Below are positions 1 through 6,414 of a DNA stretch of 8,207 nt, piece by piece. Both the position numbers and the translations under genes were made by a program. How positions within the stretch are numbered: the stretch's first letter is position 1; every line of letters begins with the position of its first letter. Source of the stretch: an uncultured Oscillospiraceae bacterium (GTDB taxonomy: Bacteria > Bacillota > Clostridia > Oscillospirales > Ruminococcaceae); NCBI GenBank assembly GCA_900543295.1, contig UQQY01000103.1:1-8207 (forward strand), read 5' to 3'. The notes beneath the pieces are model-generated. The model searched no databases. It saw only the letters and a program-made list of their open reading frames with translations, and was not told the DNA's origin.

Positions 1-12
1 TTCGCTGGCTTT

Positions 13-90
13 CTCCTTTCGAGTTCCTTGTCCAATATGTTTGACATCCCTACATGTCTTAATAATTTCATAATGTCCTGCATATTTATA
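13..90 (-). promoter_or_regulatory. Possible leftward promoter and ribosome binding site for a divergent gene beyond the left edge
   Basis: Read on the minus strand, a -10-like TATAAA lies at 90-85, preceded by TG as in an extended -10, but there is no good -35. Further on, AAAGGAG at 19-13 is a strong Shine-Dalgarno match, followed by 12 bases to the window edge with no start codon, so a gene could begin just outside. Between them GACAT-N6-ATGTC (43-58) can form a 5-bp hairpin or be a short operator. The minus strand is also open from an ATG at 83 to the edge, so this could instead be inside a short N-terminal coding stretch. The two readings cannot be separated here. Confidence 0.3.
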
Positions 91-113
91 CAGGCCAAAT
101 CGAATTTTAGTCG

Positions 114-142
114 TTTACAAGTCCGAAAAAGTCTGTTATTAT
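114..142 (+). promoter_or_regulatory. Sigma-A promoter of the ArsR-type regulator gene
   Basis: A TTTACA -35 box (114-119) is separated by exactly 17 bases from a TATTAT -10 box (137-142), with TG at 134-135 giving an extended -10. Transcription should begin near 149. That places an upstream in-frame ATG at 141 inside the -10 box, so it cannot be the start codon of this transcript. Confidence 0.75.
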
Positions 143-173
143 GAAGAAACGTGGAAGGAGAGACGGCTATATT

Positions 174-1268
174 ATGGAGATTCGCATTGCCAAACAGGTC
201 AATCCTGTTTTTGAGTGTATGGAAATTCTGGTGCGCCACTTTTCAGGACGCAGCTACGCTTTGTTAAAAAAGGAAGTCAGAACAAGGCTGGATATCCACG
301 TACCGGAGATTGAAGAACTGTTAGACTTCTTGCAGGACATCTTTGTACAAATAACAAAGGATATAAAGCAAAACGACGAAATCCTTTCCTATCTGTTTTG
401 TCCGCTCGGGAATCAGGAGCTGACGCCTGCTGAAGCAATTTTGCAGTATTACGGCGACTTTTCCGAACAGGATCCAGCCAAAATAGAAGCCGGCGTTCTG
501 ACGTCGTTTCGCCGCAATCCACATGCTTTTCTCTTCATGACGCTCGACAACTACAATCTTTTGAATCTCAGTCCTGGTAAAAAAACGTCGGAAGGATGCA
601 GTTTGCTTGAACTGATGGAAGCCTGCACGCTGTCGGATCAGGATAAATGGCGTCTTGTAACCTTCTATCACGACTTTGAAGCTTATCTTTCCCGTTTTAC
701 CGCCGTTCTTTCCAAAGCCATTGAAGCATTTCTTCCCTTTCTTCCCTCGCTTTCCGTCTGGACGGATCCGTTCTATCTGCACTTTTCAGAAAATGTCAAC
801 GAAAAAACGCTGTATCAATATATGGCGGAAAAAATTCAGATTATCCTGCCGGAGACTGACAGTATCCTGATCCAGCCCTCGCTGTTTGGGTGCAGCAGAC
901 TGCAATATCTTGCCTCCGCAGAGCCGGGACATTACAGCAATATGCTGTGGGGAATGCATTTCGAGACTATTTTCTCCAATCGATTGAAGCAAAACAGCAG
1001 TACCTACCTCTGCAACAATCTAAAACTGCTTGGGGACAAATCAAAATTTGATATTTTGAAATTGTTGGCCAACCGCAGATATTACAACGGTGAGCTTGCC
1101 AAAGAGCTGAATTTGAGCACAGGCACTATCGCATATCATATGCAGGCGCTTTTGAACGCGCATTTTGTCACTGTGGACAAACGGAGTTACCGTACCTATT
1201 ATGAGCTGAACCGCGAAGAGGTTTGCCGCTTTTTAGACAAGGTGCGGTCACAGTTCATTCCGGAATAG
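174..1268 (+). CDS. ArsR-type winged-helix transcriptional regulator with large N-terminal domain
   Basis: This encodes a 364-aa cytoplasmic protein. The last ~80 residues (about 283-364) form an ArsR-like winged helix: a KLLGDKSKFDILKLLANR helix typical of the fold, then ELAKELNLSTGTIAYHMQAL as helix-turn-helix, then a wing (VTVDKRSYRTYYEL). The first ~280 residues are not assignable to a named domain. They are helical-looking and probably sense a ligand or mediate oligomerisation, as in other long clostridial ArsR-like proteins. The ATG at 174 is chosen because an in-frame ATG at 141 overlaps the -10 box; GGAAGGAG sits at 153-160, a rather long 13 bases upstream. A MATE exporter lies downstream on the same strand, so control of that pump and autoregulation are plausible inferences. 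No metal-site motif such as CxC is seen in the winged helix, arguing against a classical metal sensor. Confidence 0.8.
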   Translation: MEIRIAKQVNPVFECMEILVRHFSGRSYALLKKEVRTRLDIHVPEIEELLDFLQDIFVQITKDIKQNDEILSYLFCPLGNQELTPAEAILQYYGDFSEQDPAKIEAGVLTSFRRNPHAFLFMTLDNYNLLNLSPGKKTSEGCSLLELMEACTLSDQDKWRLVTFYHDFEAYLSRFTAVLSKAIEAFLPFLPSLSVWTDPFYLHFSENVNEKTLYQYMAEKIQIILPETDSILIQPSLFGCSRLQYLASAEPGHYSNMLWGMHFETIFSNRLKQNSSTYLCNNLKLLGDKSKFDILKLLANRRYYNGELAKELNLSTGTIAYHMQALLNAHFVTVDKRSYRTYYELNREEVCRFLDKVRSQFIPE

Positions 1269-1582
1269 CGTCGCATACCGGCTTTCGGTATCCAGCATAT
1301 CGTCTGAACCTTTCCTTATGTAATTTAAACGGCGTATAGGATTTGATAGATACCGCCGGAACGATTTTCTATATGGCAAGGCTGTTCCTTCGGCAACGAT
1401 CAGACCGATTTTACATGCGCTGGTTTGCGGAAAACGGACGCATTTGTTCACGGTACCGCCGGTTCGTGTGATGACCACTTTGTTTAACAAAAATTTGCGT
1501 CTAAGTGCAAATAGAACGCCGGTTTTCCGGAAGCCGCGCTCTATTTTGCCATGCGCTGAAACAGAATCGAGGAATCAGCAGA
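1269..1582. other. 314-base intergenic region between regulator and MATE gene
   Basis: I see no convincing gene here. ATACCG-GCTTT-CGGTAT (1275-1291) is a 6-bp hairpin just after the regulator stop but lacks a T-run, so it is not a standard terminator. A perfect palindrome is listed separately. CCGG-TTTT-CCGG (1519-1530) is a short hairpin. No well-spaced -35/-10 pair was found for the MATE gene, which may be read through from the regulator promoter or use a weak or activated promoter. An 80-codon minus-strand open frame overlaps the regulator end but has no ribosome binding site. No known riboswitch core was recognised. Confidence 0.5.
1479..1491. promoter_or_regulatory. Perfect 13-base palindrome, candidate operator
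   Basis: TTTGTTTAACAAA is a 6+1+6 perfect inverted repeat lying 92 bases upstream of the MATE start codon. Winged-helix dimers bind such symmetrical sites, and the adjacent gene encodes one. A looser relative, GTTTACAA (113-120), overlaps the -35 box of the regulator promoter. Assignment as the regulator's operator is inference. Confidence 0.3.
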
Positions 1583-2956
1583 TTGACAACCGCACAGGAA
1601 CATGATTTTTCTAAAGGAAGTATTTTAAAGCACATGCTGCGGCTGGCCGGCCCAATGACGCTGGCTCAGCTGATTAACGTGCTCTATAATATCGTAGACC
1701 GCATTTTCATCGGCCAAATCGGCGGGGAGGACTCTCTGGCATTAACCGGGCTCGGCGTGTGTTTCCCTGTTATCACCATTGTCATCGCCTTCACAAATCT
1801 TGTCGGAATGGGCGGCGCTCCGCTTTTTTCCATCACCCGCGGAGCCGGAGATGACGAAGAAGCGGAGCGTATTTTGGGCAACTCGTTCACGCTCCTGCTC
1901 TGCTTCGGCGTTTTGCTGACCGCCGTCGGTCTGTTTTTCAAAACGCCGGTACTGCGGCTCCTCGGCGCAAGCGACGCGACCCTTCCCTATGCGGATGCCT
2001 ATCTCACCATTTACCTTTTAGGCAGTATTTTCGTCTCTCTCAGTCTGGGGCTCAACAGCTTTATCAACGCACAGGGCTTTGCCCGGACAGGTATGCTCAC
2101 AGTAGCCATCGGCGCGGTTTTAAACCTTCTTCTTGATCCTCTTTTTATCATGGCGCTCGGCATGGGCGTACAGGGTGCCGCGCTTGCCACAGTGCTGTCG
2201 CAGGCGGCTTCCGCCGCATGGACGTTCCGCTTTTTGACAGGCAGGCATACGCTTGTGCGTCTCTCTCCTAAGGCCATGCGGCTTTGTACAAAGCGCACAG
2301 GTAAAATCCTGTCGCTCGGTATGTCGGGATTTATTATGGCGATTACCAACAGTCTTGTGCAAATGGTCTGCAATGCGAGCCTGCAAGCTTATGGCGGTGA
2401 TATTTACGTAGGCGTCATGACCGTTATCAATTCGGTGCGCGAGGTGGCGCAGATGCCGGTCAACGGCATCACAAACAGCGCCCAGCCAATCATCAGTTTT
2501 AACTATGGCGCAAAGGAGCCCGCGCGTGTTCGGCAGGCAATTCGTTATATGTCGGGCACACTGATTCTTTACACCGCAGCCGCTTGGGCGATGCTCTGGT
2601 TCTTCCCCTCCTTCTTCATTCGTATTTTCAATCAGACGCCCGCCCTGATCGAGACCGGCGTGCCCGCCATGCGGATCTACTTTTTCGGCTATTTTATGAT
2701 GGCGCTGCAATTCTGCGGTCAATCGGTTTTTACCGCGCTTGGGAAATCAAAGCATGCGATTTTTTTCTCCATTTTCCGCAAAGCGGTTATTGTCGTTCCG
2801 CTGATTCTGATTTTACCGCATTGCTTTGGCCTGAATGCAAACGGTGTTTTTCTCGCAGAACCGATCTCGAATTTTATCGGCGGCGCAGCCTGCTTTATCA
2901 CCATGCTGCTTTCCGTTTATTTCCCGCTGAAAAGGATGGAAGCAAAGACCTATTGA
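1583..2956 (+). CDS. MATE-family multidrug/metabolite efflux transporter
   Basis: This encodes a 457-aa inner-membrane protein, the usual length for a MATE pump (two six-helix bundles, about 12 membrane segments), which exports cationic drugs or metabolites using Na+ or H+ gradients. The N-terminus has the family pattern SILKHMLRLAGPMTLAQLIN followed by LYNIVDRIFIG; GDDEEAERILGNSF follows helix 2, and NSFINAQGFARTGM and LDPLFIM match the first-bundle end. The second half repeats the pattern with PVNGITNSAQPIISFNYGAK and a short basic tail. I chose the TTG at 1583 because GAGGA (1569-1573) lies 9 bases upstream and the protein then begins TTAQEHDFSKGS, as in relatives. An in-frame GTG at 1505 has no ribosome binding site and adds 26 atypical residues. 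It resembles the MepA-like branch, but the substrate cannot be read from sequence. Likely controlled by the upstream regulator (inference). Confidence 0.9.
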   Translation: MTTAQEHDFSKGSILKHMLRLAGPMTLAQLINVLYNIVDRIFIGQIGGEDSLALTGLGVCFPVITIVIAFTNLVGMGGAPLFSITRGAGDDEEAERILGNSFTLLLCFGVLLTAVGLFFKTPVLRLLGASDATLPYADAYLTIYLLGSIFVSLSLGLNSFINAQGFARTGMLTVAIGAVLNLLLDPLFIMALGMGVQGAALATVLSQAASAAWTFRFLTGRHTLVRLSPKAMRLCTKRTGKILSLGMSGFIMAITNSLVQMVCNASLQAYGGDIYVGVMTVINSVREVAQMPVNGITNSAQPIISFNYGAKEPARVRQAIRYMSGTLILYTAAAWAMLWFFPSFFIRIFNQTPALIETGVPAMRIYFFGYFMMALQFCGQSVFTALGKSKHAIFFSIFRKAVIVVPLILILPHCFGLNANGVFLAEPISNFIGGAACFITMLLSVYFPLKRMEAKTY

Positions 2957-2970
2957 GACGTTTCGCTGTT

Positions 2971-3010
2971 AAAAAAGATATGCCGGATGTTTATCCGGCA
3001 TATCTCTTTT
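2971..3010. terminator. Bidirectional rho-independent terminator
   Basis: A 13-bp perfect stem (2976-2988 with 2993-3005; core ATGCCGGAT / ATCCGGCAT) has a GTTT loop. It is followed by CTTTT on the plus strand and by an A-run (2971-2976), which is a T-run on the minus strand. It sits 14 bases after the MATE stop and 4 bases beyond the stop of the convergent lipoprotein gene, so it should end both transcripts. Confidence 0.9.
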
Positions 3011-3014
3011 AACT

Positions 3015-4304
3015 TTACGACAGAACAGATGGTCCGATCGGCGGATACACCTCGTTTCCATCCCGCTCAATAACAGGCGTAACGACTGGCTCTTCTCCTG
3101 TCTTATCGATCAGATACAGGCTGATGCGTTCCCACGAGTATCCGATTCCACCGAGAAAGGAATAATCCGAATCGCCGGGGGCAAAATCTGTGTATCCGTA
3201 AATCTCGCCGTACGGCACGCTTCCCGTGGCTTCCATATCCTGATTCCGGAATATAATGCTTCTCTCTTTCGGATTTTTGGTTTCCTCCAAGTGCATCTGA
3301 CAGAGATTAACGCCATCCGAACGAAGATAGTCCGCATCATAGCACGCATTATTATCTGCATCGTTATAGCCGACACTTTGATAATTAACTAAGGAGCAAA
3401 GTTCTTTTGTATCAGGATCAAGCAAATAATAACGAAGGCCTTGCCTAAATTCATCTTCAGTGAAAACTATATTTTTTATCGAAACACAAAGTAAGGAATC
3501 TTTATAGATATATCGCGCTTCAAAAGCATCACTAAATTCCTTAGAGCCCATAAAAACAGTGCTCCAGTCTCCAGTTTTAAGATCACAGCACTGAATCATC
3601 GGAACTACTGTTTTCTTCTCTTCTGACTCCTTATATCGATTTAAATAGAAATAATTTCTATCAAATATAGGAAAACATGTAGCTCCGTCCGCGTTCCATT
3701 GAAGCAAGATCTCTGGCTTCTGTCCTAATCGATCCATCTGTATGCGAGAAAAATATGACTTACTCTCGTCTTGTCTTAACGAATAGAGGTAGCCTCTATG
3801 AATTGCATAGAAAGAATACTTTCCTTTGTCGAGCGGACAAAGAATTTCCCGGCTGCTTCCATCCACAGAAATCCGTACCAGCGCACAGCTCGTGACCACC
3901 GCATCGTCGCTTTCATAGTACTCCATGTTGGTATAGATGTTTCCCTCATAGTACTGAAGCATTGGTGTCCGGTCATGCTGTACGTACGCGTTGCACAGCG
4001 GGATTTTTTCCGGATCGATTTCCTTTTCGTGCCGGCACTCAGGACGATTGCAGAGAACGGAAGCCTGCATGGTATCCGCGTCAATAAAGTAGAGAAATCG
4101 CCCGATAAACGTATAATATCCGCCCGGCGCAGGCGCTACAAACGGCCCGAGCGAGCCGGCGAAAAAGGTAGAGGGATAGTCGGTTTCAAGATGATAGGTT
4201 TCCGGAAGCTGACGGTACGCTTCCATAGATTTTGAAGCGTCGCAGCCCGAACAGCTCAAGAGAAGACATGCTGTAAGAAGAGCAATAAGAACGCTTTTTT
4301 TCAT
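3015..4304 (-). CDS. Predicted lipoprotein with Cys/His cluster, probable beta-propeller-like body, function unknown
   Basis: This encodes a 429-aa protein. It begins MKKSVLIALLTACLLLSCSGC, a lipoprotein signal with a possible lipobox LLSC (Cys18) or, less standard, CSGC (Cys21), so it should be anchored outside the membrane. Residues 85-104 carry C85-x4-C90-x-H92-x11-C104 (LCNRPECRH ... LCNAY), a pattern I associate with many uncharacterised clostridial lipoproteins. The rest alternates short beta-like stretches with Tyr-rich turns and recurrent Cys-Leu pieces (CALVRIS, CCDLKTGDW, YYLLDPDTKELCSL), suggesting propeller-like blades; this is inference. It starts 2 bases after the stop of the secreted-protein gene, with only a weak ribosome binding site (AGAG), implying translational coupling. 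Internal GC is uneven: about 33% at 3421-3660 versus about 55% near both ends. Enzymatic, sensor and ligand-binding roles all remain open. Confidence 0.75.
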   Translation of the reverse strand: MKKSVLIALLTACLLLSCSGCDASKSMEAYRQLPETYHLETDYPSTFFAGSLGPFVAPAPGGYYTFIGRFLYFIDADTMQASVLCNRPECRHEKEIDPEKIPLCNAYVQHDRTPMLQYYEGNIYTNMEYYESDDAVVTSCALVRISVDGSSREILCPLDKGKYSFYAIHRGYLYSLRQDESKSYFSRIQMDRLGQKPEILLQWNADGATCFPIFDRNYFYLNRYKESEEKKTVVPMIQCCDLKTGDWSTVFMGSKEFSDAFEARYIYKDSLLCVSIKNIVFTEDEFRQGLRYYLLDPDTKELCSLVNYQSVGYNDADNNACYDADYLRSDGVNLCQMHLEETKNPKERSIIFRNQDMEATGSVPYGEIYGYTDFAPGDSDYSFLGGIGYSWERISLYLIDKTGEEPVVTPVIERDGNEVYPPIGPSVLS

Positions 4305-4306
4305 GA

Positions 4307-4714
4307 TCAGGCTCTTGTATACAGCCTATATGCGCCGTTGTACGACAGTATATGGTTTCCATATACCGTTGACACCTTACCCGGTAAATTAGACGGCGTA
4401 TAGGTAATACTTGTTCCGTGACTATTAGATGTCCAATCTACGTGTGTCATTGCACCACCATTGTTATAATATAGACGAATGGTTACGGTCAGTCCGGCTG
4501 CATTTTCATATCCGGTTCTAATTGTTCCAGTATATGTGCTTTTAGATATGTCTCCCCAATAATTTTTCCCAGATACCGTCATTGAGGTGGACTTCTGTGT
4601 GCCAATTTCAAGAAAACTATCTGCTGAAGCAGCACTCGGGAAAAACGTTGCCGTGCAGAACACCAGTATCGCAGCAAGAATGGAAGTTATCAACCGTTTT
4701 TTATAGATTTTCAT
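4307..4714 (-). CDS. Small secreted protein of unknown function
   Basis: This encodes 135 aa with a textbook Sec signal peptide: basic MKIYKKR, a hydrophobic core (ITSILAAILVF), and a probable signal-peptidase site ASA|D after residue 31. The ~104-residue mature part has no Cys, is rich in Thr, Ser, Tyr, Asn and Gly, and looks beta-rich (GLTVTIRLYYNNGG, VSTVYGNHILSYNGAYRLYT). ATG at 4714 is supported by AGGAGT (4728-4723) 8 bases upstream. It is the first gene after a strong leftward promoter, and its stop is 2 bases before the lipoprotein ATG, so the two are co-transcribed. I considered a lactococcin-972-type bacteriocin because of its size and secretion, but the diagnostic patterns are absent. 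No family recognised. Confidence 0.7.
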   Translation of the reverse strand: MKIYKKRLITSILAAILVFCTATFFPSAASADSFLEIGTQKSTSMTVSGKNYWGDISKSTYTGTIRTGYENAAGLTVTIRLYYNNGGAMTHVDWTSNSHGTSITYTPSNLPGKVSTVYGNHILSYNGAYRLYTRA

Positions 4715-4812
4715 ATCAATATACTCCTATCAATTTATATATTGTTTTTTTAAAATTCATAATGTTACAGCCACTTACAAAACAAATTTTAAAAACCAAT
4801 ATTATGTAATTT

Positions 4813-4841
4813 ATTGTATCTTATTTTTCTTAATTCGTCAA
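4813..4841 (-). promoter_or_regulatory. Sigma-A promoter of the secreted protein/lipoprotein operon
   Basis: On the minus strand TTGACG (4841-4836) and TACAAT (4818-4813) are spaced by exactly 17 bases, close to the TTGACA/TATAAT consensus. Transcription should begin near 4806, giving a leader of about 92 AT-rich bases. The strength of the match suggests constitutive or repressor-controlled expression; no operator stands out. Confidence 0.75.
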
Positions 4842-4952
4842 TATCTTTCCAAATAAATAGTGTAAATTCAGATATGTTCTTATTCTGTTTCACGTCATTT
4901 CTTCACGATCTTCAAATCAATCAGCACCATACCGGCTTTTTTCAAATTTCTT

Positions 4953-4981
4953 TTGTATTTCCGTACGTTTTATGCTATACT
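4953..4981 (+). promoter_or_regulatory. Extended -10 sigma-A promoter of murA
   Basis: TTGTAT (4953-4958), a 17-base spacer and TATACT (4976-4981), with TGC immediately before the -10 as an extended element. Transcription should start near 4988, leaving a leader of about 69 bases. Confidence 0.75.
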
Positions 4982-4993
4982 GTATATGTGCGT

Positions 4994-5032
4994 AATCTGT
5001 CTGCCGCAGATTGAAATTTTTTGCGGCGTTTT
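4994..5032 (+). promoter_or_regulatory. murA leader able to form two competing hairpins
   Basis: Hairpin 1 pairs AATCTG (4994-4999) with CAGATT (5007-5012). Hairpin 2 pairs GCCGCA (5003-5008) with TGCGGC (5022-5027) and is followed by G then TTTT. The two share bases 5007-5008, and hairpin 2 also uses the loop of hairpin 1, so they exclude each other, as in an attenuator. The stems are short and the T-run is only four, so a real switch is uncertain. Confidence 0.3.
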
Positions 5033-5056
5033 GAATAAAATAAAGGAGCGGATCGT

Positions 5057-6340
5057 GTGGAAAAATACGTTATCCACGGCGGAACACGACTAAACGGCGA
5101 GGTCATGGTCAGCGGCGCTAAAAATGCAGCGGTTGCCATCCTCCCTGCCACCATTCTTTGCGAAGAGCCCTGTATTATTGAAAATATTCCGAATATCAGC
5201 GATGTTGCAAGCATTATCGATATTTTAAGCGAGATGGGTGCCAAAATCACCGTTCTCAATAAAAACACTTTAGAAATCGACGCCTCCGGTATTCGTCAGG
5301 CTGAGGTTCCGTATAATATGGCGCGGCGGATGCGCGCCTCCAGTTATTTTATGGGAGCGCTTCTGGGCCGGTTTCATCATTCAAAGGTACCGCTTCCGGG
5401 CGGATGCGATTTCGGCGTGCGTCCCATCGATCAGCATTTAAAAAGCTTTTCCGCTCTCGGCGCGGAGTATACCGTTGAGTCAGGCGTTGTGATTCTGAAA
5501 GCGGACGGGCTAAACGGCGCGCATATTTATTTTGATATTGTAACCGTCGGCGCTACAATTAACGCCATGCTGGCGGCCGTGCTTGCAAACGGCATGACGG
5601 TAATCGAAAACGCCGCAAAAGAACCGCACATTGTGGATCTTGCCAACTTTTTAAACGCTATGGGCGCGGACATCATGGGCGCGGGTACCGATGTTATCAA
5701 AATCCGCGGCGTATCCCGTCTGCACAGCGCCACCCACAGCATTATTCCGGATCAAATCGAAGCCGGAACCTATATGGTGGCGGCGGCGGCAACACGCGGC
5801 AATGTATTGGTTCGCGGCGTCATCCCAAAGCATCTGGAATCCATTACCTCGAAGCTTTTGAGCATCGGCGTCACCGTCACCGAATATGACGAAGCAATTC
5901 GTGTGGTCGGCGATAAGCCGTATAAAAAGACAAACGTCAAGACCATGCCGCACCCCGGCTTTCCGACAGATATGCAGCCGCAGATTGCCGTGCTTCTCTG
6001 TCTCGCGGAGGGAACGTCTCTGCTGACGGAAGGCGTATGGGACAACCGCTTTCGTTATGTGGACGAACTGCGCCGGTTGGGCGCGCAGATCTCCGTAGAC
6101 GGGCGCGTTGCCATCATCGAGGGAATTGATCATTTCTCCGGTGCACCGGTCAAGGCAACCGATCTGCGCGCTGGAGCTGCAATGATCATCGCCGGTCTTG
6201 CTGCCGTCGGCACAACAGAAATTGAGGATATCCGCCACATCGAACGCGGATACGAGAACATCGAAGGTAAATTCCGTGCGCTTGGAGCGGATATCAAAAA
6301 AATCATGATGCCCGATCAGGCCGTGATGCAGGCGCTTTAA
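5057..6340 (+). CDS. murA: UDP-N-acetylglucosamine 1-carboxyvinyltransferase (MurA)
   Basis: This encodes a 427-aa cytoplasmic enzyme that transfers enolpyruvate from phosphoenolpyruvate to UDP-GlcNAc, the first committed step of peptidoglycan synthesis. Key positions match the family: SGAKNA with Lys22-Asn23, catalytic Cys117 in PLPGGCDFG (Cys115 of E. coli), Arg122, Asp305 in FPTDMQPQ, Arg371 in DLRAGAA, and Arg397 in HIERGYE. Because this Cys is present, the enzyme is predicted to be fosfomycin-sensitive. Length is normal. The start is GTG at 5057, with AAAGGAG (5042-5048) 8 bases upstream. Firmicutes often carry two murA paralogues; this could be either copy, and the link to a WalJ-type gene and rlmH is seen in clostridia. 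It has its own extended -10 promoter, a structured leader, and a terminator 20 bases after the stop. Confidence 0.97.
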   Translation: MEKYVIHGGTRLNGEVMVSGAKNAAVAILPATILCEEPCIIENIPNISDVASIIDILSEMGAKITVLNKNTLEIDASGIRQAEVPYNMARRMRASSYFMGALLGRFHHSKVPLPGGCDFGVRPIDQHLKSFSALGAEYTVESGVVILKADGLNGAHIYFDIVTVGATINAMLAAVLANGMTVIENAAKEPHIVDLANFLNAMGADIMGAGTDVIKIRGVSRLHSATHSIIPDQIEAGTYMVAAAATRGNVLVRGVIPKHLESITSKLLSIGVTVTEYDEAIRVVGDKPYKKTNVKTMPHPGFPTDMQPQIAVLLCLAEGTSLLTEGVWDNRFRYVDELRRLGAQISVDGRVAIIEGIDHFSGAPVKATDLRAGAAMIIAGLAAVGTTEIEDIRHIERGYENIEGKFRALGADIKKIMMPDQAVMQAL

Positions 6341-6360
6341 ATTTCGTTTTAACATAAATC

Positions 6361-6385
6361 AAAGGGCGCTAAAGCGCCCTTTTTT
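6361..6385 (+). terminator. Rho-independent terminator after murA
   Basis: GGGCGC (6364-6369), a TAAA loop and GCGCCC (6374-6379) are flanked by AAA and followed by six T residues (6380-6385). This is a strong intrinsic terminator. The next gene's ribosome binding site begins 13 bases after it, leaving no room for a normal promoter between. Confidence 0.88.
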
Positions 6386-6414
6386 CGATCAGACTGCAAA
6401 GGAGAATGACACGC

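Larger units (their letters stand above)
4715..5056. other. 342-base divergent intergenic region
   Basis: Very AT-rich near the secreted-protein gene (4741-4800 is about 20% GC). It holds two back-to-back promoters (leftward 4813-4841, rightward 4953-4981) and two leaders of about 92 and 69 bases. Plus-strand open frames here have no ribosome binding site and cross the promoters, so I treat them as noise. Confidence 0.6.

Noticed and set aside
1275..1291. ATACCG/CGGTAT hairpin as terminator of the regulator gene
   Set aside because: No T-run follows, and the stem is only 6 bp; it may just be chance or an RNA-processing site.
1248..1490. 80-codon minus-strand open frame overlapping the regulator's 3' end
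   Set aside because: It has no Shine-Dalgarno sequence before its ATG, overlaps a real gene antisense, and its protein has no recognisable feature.
1505..1582. GTG at 1505 as the MATE start, adding 26 residues
   Set aside because: No ribosome binding site precedes it and the added residues are unlike MATE N-termini; TTG at 1583 has a well-placed GAGGA.
1329..4404. Shared 12-mer ACGGCGTATAGG at 1329-1340 and 4393-4404
   Set aside because: Several 12-base matches are expected by chance in a window this size, and the similarity does not extend.
4307..4714. Lactococcin-972-type bacteriocin
   Set aside because: Size and secretion fit, but the conserved Tyr/His/Trp pattern of that family and its usual partner membrane protein are absent.
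4887..4968. Short minus-strand reading frame ending in LKKAGMVLIDLKIVKK, as a gene remnant
   Set aside because: Only about 24 codons between stops, and no recognisable match, so it cannot be supported as a pseudogene.
4814..5014. 66-codon plus-strand open frame upstream of murA
   Set aside because: It spans the murA promoter and has no ribosome binding site; its composition reflects AT-rich intergenic DNA.
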